A stretch of 5,145 nt of DNA. It comes from CAYHDN01 sp964355425. Lineage in GTDB: Bacteria; Patescibacteriota; UBA1384; XYA2-FULL-43-10; CAINNR01. Location of the stretch: the NCBI GenBank assembly GCA_964355425.1, contig CAYHDN010000048.1:1-5145 (forward strand), given 5' to 3'. Position 1 is the stretch's first letter. Every line of letters starts with the position of its first letter. This document shows, in pieces, positions 1-4,679 of this stretch. A model generated the notes under the pieces. The model saw only the letters and a program-made list of their open reading frames with translations. It did not search any database and had not been told where the DNA came from. Made by a program: the position numbers and the translations under genes.

Positions 1-484
1 TAATCCCAACCGAAAGTCCTAAAAAATTGTAAATTTCGCCCATTCCCTCGCCCTGGCTTTTGGAAAGATAATCATTGACTGTAACCAAGTGCGCGCCGCG
101 GCCAGTTAAAGCATTCAAATATAATGGTAACGTTGCAACCAAAGTTTTTCCTTCACCGGTTTTCATTTCAGCAATCTGACCGGAATGTAGCACGGCGCCG
201 CCGATTAACTGAACATCAAAGTGCCGCTCATCCCAAACTCGGCGTGCGACCTCACGGACAACAGCAAAAGCTTCCGCTTTGATTTCTTCCAGTATTCTTT
301 CCTGATCTTCAACATTCTCAATTCCCGATACCCGATCCTTGTATTTCTGTGTGTATTCTTTAAGTTGTTCGTCTGATTTCTTTTTTAGTTCATCTTCAAA
401 ACCGTTTGCGTCAACTAAAAACTTCTTGTAGCGGCCAACTACCTTTTGCGACGAATCAGCAAAAAATTTAGAAAATAAAGACAT
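1..484 (-). CDS. secA: Preprotein translocase ATPase SecA, N-terminal part (runs off left edge)
   Basis: SecA is the ATP-driven motor that pushes preproteins through the SecYEG channel at the cytoplasmic membrane. The 161 codons visible read as the N-terminal start of nucleotide-binding domain 1. An N-terminal helical segment MSLFSKFF is followed by a charged helix-rich stretch (about residues 28-70), then WDERHFDVQLIGG (84-96), HSGQIAEM (100-107), the Walker A loop TGEGKT (109-114) and VTVNDYL (134-140). These are family hallmarks in the expected order. The rest, including the DEAD-box, preprotein-binding and C-terminal domains, lies outside the window. The ATG at 484-482 is chosen because the peptide begins where SecA proteins normally begin. 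No good Shine-Dalgarno lies just upstream (the sequence before ATG is GCATCCACCT), which is unusual beside the other genes here. A minus-strand promoter sits about 110 bases upstream, and a heptamer dyad fills the leader between them. hpf lies farther upstream on the same strand, an arrangement known from Firmicutes, but an opposite-strand gene intervenes. Confidence 0.96.
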   Translation of the reverse strand, partial: MSLFSKFFADSSQKVVGRYKKFLVDANGFEDELKKKSDEQLKEYTQKYKDRVSGIENVEDQERILEEIKAEAFAVVREVARRVWDERHFDVQLIGGAVLHSGQIAEMKTGEGKTLVATLPLYLNALTGRGAHLVTVNDYLSKSQGEGMGEIYNFLGLSVGI

Positions 485-501
485 AGGTGGATGCGTACTT
501 T

Positions 502-566
502 CACTAATCTACTTCACTAATAATCACTAATGATTTATTTGTGTAGATTTGTGACATAAATTTGTG
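502..566. repeat. Heptamer dyad repeat, copy 1 (secA leader)
   Basis: Three copies of CACTAAT start at 502, 515 and 525. They face three copies of ATTTGTG starting at 537, 547 and 560. Start-to-start spacing is 13, 10, then 10, 13, so the element is a near-perfect mirror. Each left heptamer pairs with its partner at 6 of 7 positions (a T-T mismatch at the fourth base), while the 3-base and 6-base spacers mostly do not pair. As RNA it would be a hairpin of three 7-bp helices separated by symmetric internal loops. It lies in the predicted secA 5' leader, 17 bases from the start codon. The same architecture recurs at 1603-1670 and 4343-4417. Function is unknown: it could be a mobile palindromic repeat, a protein-binding array or an RNA element. 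Confidence 0.8.
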
Positions 567-591
567 GGTGTACACTACCTTTCTGCTTCCA

Positions 592-620
592 ATTCTATCA
601 CGAACCGCCGACTTTCTCAA
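592..620 (-). promoter_or_regulatory. secA promoter, sigma-70 type with extended -10
   Basis: Read on the minus strand, a -35 box TTGAGA (620-615) is followed after exactly 17 bases by a -10 box TAGAAT (597-592), each 5 of 6 to consensus. TG stands one base before the -10 (TGATAGAAT), giving an extended -10. Transcription would start near 585 and produce a leader of about 100 bases that contains heptamer dyad copy 1 before the secA ATG at 484. Confidence 0.7.
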
Positions 621-637
621 TGCTTGAGTCTCCATTT

Positions 638-685
638 GTAGCCCAAGCTTTAGCTTGTGTATTAACACGATAAATCGTGGTCTAC
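638..685. repeat. REP pair (BIME-like unit 1)
   Basis: The unit begins GTAGCCCA and ends GGTCTAC. It holds two hairpins: CAAGCT-TT-AGCTTG (644-657) and CACGAT-AA-ATCGTG (666-679). Read inward from either end, each half is GTAG followed by a palindrome, the layout of REP sequences mobilised by RAYT (REP-associated tyrosine transposase) enzymes, here arranged as an inverted pair. It shares its ends and the loop-proximal bases TTTAG/TAAA with unit 2, but the stem sequences differ. No RAYT gene is in this window. Confidence 0.8.
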
Positions 686-697
686 ATAAGACAACCC

Positions 698-744
698 GTA
701 GCCCACACTTCAGTGTGAATATTCCAGACTAAAGTCTGGTCTAC
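698..744. repeat. REP pair (BIME-like unit 2)
   Basis: This is the second unit, 12 bases after the first, with the same ends GTAGCCCA and GGTCTAC. Its hairpins are CACACT-TC-AGTGTG (704-717) and CCAGACT-AA-AGTCTGG (724-739). Compared with unit 1, both stems have changed on both sides so that pairing is kept. That is covariation and supports selection for the folded form. It ends 10 bases before the first -35 box of the rightward double promoter, so it may also influence supercoiling or transcription there. Confidence 0.8.
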
Positions 745-754
745 GAAAAAAATT

Positions 755-792
755 TTGACACTATTGACATTTTTAGCTATAATAGCTATAAT
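755..792 (+). promoter_or_regulatory. Two interleaved perfect-consensus sigma-70 promoters
   Basis: The first promoter has -35 TTGACA at 755-760 and -10 TATAAT at 778-783, spacer 17. The second has -35 TTGACA at 764-769 and -10 TATAAT at 787-792, spacer 17. Both are 12 of 12 to consensus and are offset by exactly 9 bases. The -10 region is a tandem 9-mer, AGCTATAAT twice (775-792). An A7 run (746-752) precedes the first -35 like an UP element. Predicted starts are near 790 and 799, giving a leader of 20-30 bases before the ATG at 821. Confidence 0.9.
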
Positions 793-820
793 TTTGGCGA
801 ACTGAAAGGAGCGAGCCGGC

Positions 821-1096
821 ATGCGCAAGAGCCGCGTCTACATTTTCAACATCAAACAGATCCATCCGGTAGCTAGTCTTGATCCGCTTGAGATAGCGCA
901 GAAACTTCTGAAGGCCAGAACGTTGGATATCCGGCATGTTACTGGGGGAAATCTGCCTGATGAAACACCAACTCTGAGACGTGGAGTGGGACGTGACGCT
1001 GAGTCGATCGCCAAAGCATTAATGGAAGGGAGAGATGTTACTGTCCACTGGTCCGATCGAACTGGGACCAGATGTATGTCAATCCCGCTGGTTTGA
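821..1096 (+). CDS. Small protein of unknown function, own promoter and terminator
   Basis: This is a 91-residue protein that I do not recognise. It starts at ATG 821 behind AAAGGAG (805-811), 9 bases upstream. It has a basic N-terminus (MRKSRVYIFNIKQ), a helix-prone stretch with LEIAQKLLKA at about residues 23-32, a polar middle (HVTGGNLPDETPTLRRGVGRD, about 39-59), a second helix-prone stretch ESIAKALMEG (61-70) and a beta-like end (DVTVHWSDRTGTRCMSIPLV, 72-91). There is no signal peptide or membrane segment, so it is probably cytosolic. By hand count it is 139/276 G+C (50 percent), above the visibly AT-leaning housekeeping genes. It has a double consensus promoter and an intrinsic terminator, so it is an independent, probably abundant transcript. 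It converges on hpf and diverges from secA, interrupting the hpf-secA pair. It may be a lineage-specific or acquired gene. The coding call rests on the ribosome site and flanking signals rather than homology. Confidence 0.82.
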   Translation: MRKSRVYIFNIKQIHPVASLDPLEIAQKLLKARTLDIRHVTGGNLPDETPTLRRGVGRDAESIAKALMEGRDVTVHWSDRTGTRCMSIPLV

Positions 1097-1110
1097 ACAC
1101 CGAACCACAA

Positions 1111-1141
1111 CGGGCAGCCCCGAAAGGCCGCCCGCTTTTTT
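1111..1141 (+). terminator. Intrinsic terminator of the 91-codon gene
   Basis: CGGGCAGCC (1111-1119) pairs with GGCCGCCCG (1126-1134), with one A-C mismatch and a 6-base loop. A T6 run follows (1136-1141). It begins 14 bases after the stop codon. It has no matching U-tract on the minus strand, so it should not stop transcripts coming from hpf. Confidence 0.9.
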
Positions 1142-1155
1142 ATATCAATAGAATA

Positions 1156-1181
1156 GATCCTTCGACTTCGCTCAGGATGAC
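1156..1181. repeat. Imperfect inverted repeat, probably dispersed (ATCCT...AGGAT)
   Basis: The arms ATCCT (1157-1161) and AGGAT (1174-1178) enclose TCGACTTCGCTC. A direct 7-mer GACTTCG occurs at 1164-1170 and again at 1179-1185. On the minus strand the core reads TCCTGAGCGAAGTCGAAGGA, a string I recall seeing between genes in unrelated bacterial contigs, so it is probably a dispersed intergenic element. It lies just past the hpf stop, but no U-tract follows, so I do not call it a terminator. Confidence 0.5.
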
Positions 1182-1185
1182 TTCG

Positions 1186-1563
1186 TCACTTTTTCTTCCG
1201 TCTAAACTTACCAATAATACCAAAAACCTTATCAAACCGGCCGCCACGGCGGGATTTTTGAATCTCCTGTTTGTGCTTATCGCGCACTTGCCGTTCGGCT
1301 GCACCCATCGCTCTGGCAAAAGCTTTCATGACATTATTCTTTTTCTCCTCAACATGAACAGCAAAATGGGGAGAATTAACGTCGATTTTAACCGTTTGCG
1401 TCACACCGCTTTTGTTCGGCCCAGAGTCATCAATAAAAACAACGTCGGCGGTCACCGGATTTTCGTGTTTCAAATATTTATTTAGGCGATTAACTTTTTT
1501 TTCAATGTAGCGTTTTTGTTTGGCGGTGATAATTACATCTTTAGTCGAAACATTAATTTGCAC
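1186..1563 (-). CDS. hpf: Ribosome hibernation-promoting factor, short form (HPF/RaiA family)
   Basis: The product binds the decoding centre of the small ribosomal subunit and holds ribosomes inactive under starvation. From the GTG at 1563 it has 125 residues. The RaiA/HPF fold spans about residues 1-95: strand QINVSTKDVIIT, helix KQKRYIEKKVNRLNKYL, strands around ADVVFIDD, TQTVKIDV and HFAVHVEE, and helix NVMKAFARAMGAAERQVRDKHKQ. A basic tail follows (KSRRGGRFDKVFG...FRRKKK). It lacks the roughly 55-residue C-terminal domain that dimerises long-form HPF, so it is a short form, with a basic extension instead. The start is GTG rather than the ATG at 1578. AAGGAGG lies between the two, 5 bases before GTG, the ATG has no Shine-Dalgarno, and family members usually begin within a residue or two of the first strand. 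It lies 117 bases downstream of serS on the same strand, with heptamer dyad copy 2 in its leader. I see no convincing promoter of its own, so readthrough from serS is possible. Confidence 0.93.
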   Translation of the reverse strand: MQINVSTKDVIITAKQKRYIEKKVNRLNKYLKHENPVTADVVFIDDSGPNKSGVTQTVKIDVNSPHFAVHVEEKKNNVMKAFARAMGAAERQVRDKHKQEIQKSRRGGRFDKVFGIIGKFRRKKK

Positions 1564-1567
1564 TTGA

Positions 1568-1575
1568 ACCTCCTT
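1568..1575 (-). promoter_or_regulatory. Shine-Dalgarno that fixes the hpf start at GTG 1563
   Basis: On the minus strand the sequence reads ATGAAGGAGGTTCAAGTG. AAGGAGGT matches the 16S 3' end very well and sits 5 bases before GTG. It cannot serve the ATG that precedes it, so the ATG-initiated reading with five extra residues (MKEVQ) is probably wrong. Confidence 0.85.
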
Positions 1576-1602
1576 CATACATTAATAATGAATATAGACT
1601 CT

Positions 1603-1670
1603 CACGGATAGTTGTTCACAGATTTCCACAAATGGTTTTATCGGTCCTTATCTGTGATGTAATATCTGTG
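1603..1670. repeat. Heptamer dyad repeat, copy 2 (hpf leader)
   Basis: The left heptamers are CACGGAT (1603), CACAGAT (1617) and CACAAAT (1627). The right heptamers are ATCGGTC (1640, degenerate), ATCTGTG (1650) and ATCTGTG (1664). Start spacing is 14, 10, then 10, 14, the same mirror plan as copy 1. The outer pair matches at 7 of 7 with one G-T wobble, the middle pair is perfect, and the inner pair is poor (4 of 7). The element fills most of the gap between the serS stop and the hpf start. Confidence 0.8.
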
Positions 1671-1680
1671 GGAGTTTTTA

Positions 1681-2940
1681 CTACCTTTTAATTTCCTTAA
1701 ACGACAACCATTTGTACAGCACTTCCGGGATTTTTATGCTGCCGTCTTTCTGTTGACCATTTTCCATTATAGCAATTAGCATCCGACCGATGGCAATGGC
1801 TGTTCCGTTAAGTGTGTGAAGGATTGCTACTTGGCCGCTTTTGTCGCGATGGCGGATGTTTAGCCGACGGGCTTGAAAATCGGTGCAATTCGAGCAGGAA
1901 TGAGTTTCGCGGTAAGCCTCTTCGCCCGGCATCCAGCACTCCAGATCATATTTTTTCGCTGCTGGTGTGCCGAGGTCACCGGCACAAATATCGACTATTT
2001 GATAGGGAATTCCAAGGCCGGCAACAATTTTTTCCTCCAGCGACACCAAATATTCATGCTCTTTCTCGGAATCCTTTGGTGCACAAAATGAAAACATCTC
2101 GACTTTGTCGAATTGGTGAGCGCGTAAAATCCCCCGGACATCTTTGCCGTGCGAACCGGCTTCACGGCGGAAACAGCTGGAAAATCCGGCATAGCGAATC
2201 GGCAGAACTTTTTCTTCAAGAATTTCATCTTTATGGTAGCCAGCTAGTGGCTGCTCCGAAGTGCCGGCCAAAAATAAATCATCCTGGGTCTTATAGATTT
2301 CTTCCTCGCCGGCCGGCAAGTATCCGGCACCGGTCATTGCTTCGCGATTTAAGAGTACCGGCACGACCATTGGGATAAATTTTTCCGCGGTCAAAATCTC
2401 CAGCGCATATTGAACCAGGGCGAATTCCAATTGAACCAGCTCGTTTTTCAAAAAATAAAATCTGGATCCGGAAATTTTTCCCGCCCGCCCAGTATCAATT
2501 ATATCCAGCTTTTCGCCCAGCTCAACATGATCACGCGGTTTGAAAGAAAATTTTGTCGGCGTGCCGTGACTGCGATTTACTTTGTTGTCTTTTTCACCTT
2601 TGCCGTCAATAACGCCCTCGGCCGGCGGGTTAGGAACGATTAGCATAATCTTCAAGAATTCCTCTCGTGCCGCATCGGCTTCCGGTTTTAGCCCGGCAAC
2701 TTTGGCGGAGTGAGCCGAGGCTTCATTAATTGCATCAATTTTTTGCTGACTATGAAGTTTGGCGATATCTTTCGATACCCGATTTAACTCTGACTGCGCC
2801 CGCTCTAGCTCCGATAGCACTCGGCGGCGATTGCGGTCAATTAAAATCACTTCGTCGACTAATGCCGGATCAGCACCCTTGCGGGCGATGGCCTTTTTAA
2901 TAACTTCCGGTTCTTTTCGAATAAGTTCAATATCAAGCAT
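1681..2940 (-). CDS. serS: Seryl-tRNA synthetase
   Basis: This class II synthetase charges tRNA-Ser (and tRNA-Sec where present) with serine in the cytosol. At 419 residues it is close to the usual length of about 425. Residues 1-105 form the N-terminal tRNA-binding domain, with a long antiparallel coiled coil (about 30-100) ending in the family signature VPNPPAEGV (102-110). Motif 1 lies around 160-197, with its proline at 194. TSEQPL (227-232) stands where many relatives have TAE.PL. Motif 2 carries FRREAGSHGKDVRGILRAHQF (about 257-277). HSCSNCTDFQARR (347-359) is the serine-site loop. Motif 3, LNGTAIAIGRMLIAIMEN (377-394), has the invariant arginine at 386. The start ATG at 2940 lies inside the end of lysS, overlapping by 8 bases, with AAGGAG 4 bases upstream, so translation is probably coupled to lysS. 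No key residue is missing as far as I can see. Confidence 0.98.
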   Translation of the reverse strand: MLDIELIRKEPEVIKKAIARKGADPALVDEVILIDRNRRRVLSELERAQSELNRVSKDIAKLHSQQKIDAINEASAHSAKVAGLKPEADAAREEFLKIMLIVPNPPAEGVIDGKGEKDNKVNRSHGTPTKFSFKPRDHVELGEKLDIIDTGRAGKISGSRFYFLKNELVQLEFALVQYALEILTAEKFIPMVVPVLLNREAMTGAGYLPAGEEEIYKTQDDLFLAGTSEQPLAGYHKDEILEEKVLPIRYAGFSSCFRREAGSHGKDVRGILRAHQFDKVEMFSFCAPKDSEKEHEYLVSLEEKIVAGLGIPYQIVDICAGDLGTPAAKKYDLECWMPGEEAYRETHSCSNCTDFQARRLNIRHRDKSGQVAILHTLNGTAIAIGRMLIAIMENGQQKDGSIKIPEVLYKWLSFKEIKR

Positions 2941-4306
2941 CTTTCTCCTTTTCCGGTTTCATATAGGGAAATAATAATATTTCGCGAAGAGTTTTTGCGC
3001 CGCAGAGTAACATCACCATCCGGTCGATTCCCATTCCCCAACCAGCAGTCGGCGGCATGCCGTATTCCAGAGCTTTAATGAAATCTTCGTCATAGGGATG
3101 CTTTTCGCCGTCTTCTTTTCTTTCAGTTTGTTCTTCGAAACGCATCTTTTGATCAACCGGATCATTCAATTCTGAGAAAGCATTAACGACTTCCAGTCCG
3201 CTAAGAATTAATTGGAACCTCTCGACAGTACTCGCATCTTTCTTTTTTGCCAGTGGTGATATTTCTATTGGATGATCAATAACAAAGGTTGGCTCAGTGA
3301 TATTTCTAACGGCATTTTTGAAAGCTTCATCACTATTTTTGCCATCAGTCAATTTGTCAAAAGTTATTCGCGGGAATTTCTTACTAAAATCAACAAGTTT
3401 GCCACCGATCTCAATTTCGGTCTTACCAAAAACTTCCTTGACTAAATTTTTCATCAGCTCTTCGGTAAATTCCATTAGCTTTTCGTAATCAGTGTATGCC
3501 CAGTAAAATTCCAAGTTGGTAAACTCTGGATTGTGAGTCGCATCAACGCCTTCATTTCGGAAACAGCGAGCAAATTCAAAGACTTTCTCAAATCCGCCTA
3601 CTATTAGACGCTTTAAATATAACTCGGGCGCTATTCGTAAAAATACGTCGCGATTATAAGCATTGTAATGAGTTTTGAACGGTTTTGCTACCGCGCCGCC
3701 GGCGATCGGCTGGAGTGTTGGCGTATCAACTTCTAGAAAATCATTTTTAACTAAGAAATTCCGTAGCGCGGCAATAATTTTTGATCGTTTGTAGAATAAT
3801 TCTTTTACTTTCGGGTTGACAATCAAATCAACGTAGCGCGCTCGATAGCGGGTTTCAGTATCCGTTAGCCCGTGCCATTTTTCCGGCAGCGGTCGCAAGC
3901 TTTTAGTCAACAGCTTGAAGCTTGAAGCTTCTAGTGTTGTCTCTCCAGCTTTAGTGATGAAGAGTTTGCCAGCAACTTGAATAAAATCGCCGACATCCAA
4001 AAGATCAATCAGTTTAAAATCATCGCCCAAAGCATCAGACTTAAACAAAAGTTGAAGTTTTCCGCTCTCATCAACCAAATCAGCAAAGATAATTGCGCCA
4101 TGTCCGCGCATCCCCGTTAGCCGCCCGGCAAGTTTCAATTCTTCGCCACCGGCAATGAACTCTTTCTGCGAAGCTAACACTTTCTCCACTATATAATTAC
4201 GTTCCGATTTTGCCGGATATGTCTCAATTTCAAGAGATTCAAGTTTTGCCCGTTTATCTTTTCTAGACTTGATCAAATCCTCTTCAGTTTTTCCCAGTTC
4301 CGCCAT
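2933..4306 (-). CDS. lysS: Lysyl-tRNA synthetase, class II, compact form
   Basis: The enzyme charges tRNA-Lys with lysine in the cytosol. The N-terminal anticodon-binding OB fold spans about residues 55-140 (LAGRLTGMRGHGAIIFADL at 59-77). The linker RPLPEKWHGLTDTETRYRARY (138-158) is typical. Motif 1 ends LEVDTPTLQP (191-200, invariant P196). Next come GGAVAKPF (203-210), RIAPELYLKRL (224-234) and motif 2, FRNEGVDATHNPEFTNLEF (249-267). EISPLAKK (348-355) and LEVVNAFSELNDP (371-383) line the active site. Motif 3 is GWGMGIDR (422-429). At 457 residues it is shorter than the usual roughly 490-505. The loss appears to lie at about residues 310-340, between FPRITF and EPTFVID, where relatives have a longer helical insertion, while catalytic motifs are intact. 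The ATG at 4306 has GGAG 6 bases upstream (4316-4313). It heads an overlapping lysS-serS pair. Dyad copy 3 lies just upstream. A possible weak promoter there is not convincing enough to list. Confidence 0.98.
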   Translation of the reverse strand: MAELGKTEEDLIKSRKDKRAKLESLEIETYPAKSERNYIVEKVLASQKEFIAGGEELKLAGRLTGMRGHGAIIFADLVDESGKLQLLFKSDALGDDFKLIDLLDVGDFIQVAGKLFITKAGETTLEASSFKLLTKSLRPLPEKWHGLTDTETRYRARYVDLIVNPKVKELFYKRSKIIAALRNFLVKNDFLEVDTPTLQPIAGGAVAKPFKTHYNAYNRDVFLRIAPELYLKRLIVGGFEKVFEFARCFRNEGVDATHNPEFTNLEFYWAYTDYEKLMEFTEELMKNLVKEVFGKTEIEIGGKLVDFSKKFPRITFDKLTDGKNSDEAFKNAVRNITEPTFVIDHPIEISPLAKKKDASTVERFQLILSGLEVVNAFSELNDPVDQKMRFEEQTERKEDGEKHPYDEDFIKALEYGMPPTAGWGMGIDRMVMLLCGAKTLREILLFPYMKPEKEKDA

Positions 4307-4342
4307 AATTTGCTCCGCAAATTCATAATAATGATGGTATCA

Positions 4343-4417
4343 CACTGATCGTTTGCACAGATCAACACAGATGCGAGCATGATTTTATCTGTGCATTATC
4401 TGTGCTATGGATCTGTG
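4343..4417. repeat. Heptamer dyad repeat, copy 3 (upstream of lysS)
   Basis: The left heptamers are CACTGAT (4343), CACAGAT (4356) and CACAGAT (4366). The right ones are ATCTGTG at 4387, 4398 and 4411. Start spacing is 13, 10, then 11, 13, around a 14-base centre. The two inner pairs are perfect and the outer pair matches at 6 of 7. This is the best-conserved copy by heptamer identity, and it lies 36 bases upstream of the lysS ATG, between lysS and the divergent small gene. Confidence 0.85.
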
Positions 4418-4472
4418 TACTTACTTCCTTTAAAATTACTCTAGCAAAAAACTTCCTAAATTCAAAGTCATC

Positions 4473-4501
4473 TTGCTGGTCAATTCATTATCTGCTATCA
4501 T
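4473..4501 (+). promoter_or_regulatory. Promoter of the 38-codon gene, extended -10
   Basis: TTGCTG (4473-4478) is a weak -35 and TATCAT (4496-4501) a 5-of-6 -10, spacer 17. TG at 4493-4494 gives an extended -10 (TGCTATCAT). The start would be near 4508, about 6 bases before the ribosome site. The block upstream (4439-4476: CTCTAGC, an A6 run, then AAATTCAAAG) resembles the one upstream of the promoter at 4858-4886. Confidence 0.65.
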
Positions 4502-4526
4502 TCAACCAAGATTGGAGGTGAAACTG

Positions 4527-4643
4527 ATGCGCTGGTTTATCAGGTGGTTGGAACGACGCAGGCTTCGCGTGGTGGCCCACAATGTCGCCAACCGAGTCCG
4601 ATATCGACAGTCCAAGCCATCAGGCCCCGCACCGGTTCTATGA
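4527..4643 (+). CDS. 38-residue strongly basic small protein, unknown function
   Basis: ATG at 4527 is preceded by GGAGGTG (4514-4520) with 6 bases between, the best ribosome site on the plus strand here. The peptide begins MRWFIRWLERRRLRVVAHNV, continues with ANRVRYRQSK, and ends with a proline-rich tail SGPAPVL. By count it has nine arginines and one lysine against one glutamate. The first 20 or so residues could form an amphipathic cationic helix, so nucleic-acid, ribosome or membrane-surface binding is conceivable, but none is shown. Base content is 69/117 G+C (59 percent) by hand count, well above the neighbouring housekeeping genes. A promoter about 20 bases upstream of the ribosome site and a terminator 5 bases after the stop make it a complete one-gene transcript. 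I do not recognise a family. The alternative is a small RNA with a fortuitous reading frame, which the strong ribosome site argues against. Confidence 0.72.
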   Translation: MRWFIRWLERRRLRVVAHNVANRVRYRQSKPSGPAPVL

Positions 4644-4648
4644 ACCAC

Positions 4649-4679
4649 CGCCTTGCGCTTCGGCGCTTGGCGTTTTTTT
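4649..4679 (+). terminator. Intrinsic terminator with UUCG tetraloop
   Basis: CGCC (4649-4652) pairs with GGCG (4669-4672) and GCGC (4655-4658) with GCGC (4663-4666). A TT/TT internal mismatch separates the two helices, and the loop is C(UUCG)G, an exceptionally stable tetraloop. A T7 run follows (4673-4679). It starts 5 bases after the stop of the 38-codon gene. Confidence 0.93.

Larger units (their letters stand above)
485..820. other. Divergent intergenic region between secA and the 91-codon gene
   Basis: This gap of more than 300 bases holds no gene that I can support. From left to right it contains the heptamer dyad copy 1 (502-566), an 8-base palindrome GTGTACAC (568-575), the secA promoter on the minus strand (592-620), two REP-pair units (638-685 and 698-744), and the double promoter for the rightward gene (755-792). 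A small inverted repeat, CTCAA-TGC-TTGAG (616-628), overlaps the secA -35 box and could be an operator, but it is too short to call. Confidence 0.8.

Noticed and set aside
502..566. CRISPR array or iteron-type origin made of heptamers
   Set aside because: Units are 7 bases with 3-7 base spacers in inverted halves, recur before three genes, and have no cas, dnaA or rep gene nearby. CRISPR repeats are much longer.
485..620. SecM-like arrest peptide in the secA leader
   Set aside because: No short reading frame with a ribosome site and an export-like hydrophobic segment is present on the minus strand between the promoter and the secA start.
1072..1485. 137-codon plus-strand frame running from the 91-codon gene into hpf
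   Set aside because: It crosses a strong intrinsic terminator (1111-1141) and is antisense to hpf, so it is a shadow.
1812..2378. 188-codon open frame on the plus strand
   Set aside because: It lies entirely antisense to serS, whose domains and motifs are unmistakable, has no family-like content, and is explained as a shadow frame.
4307..4430. T-box or lysine riboswitch upstream of lysS
   Set aside because: The leader is too short, contains mostly the heptamer dyad, and shows neither the T-box AGGGUGGNACCGCG bulge nor the lysine-riboswitch core.
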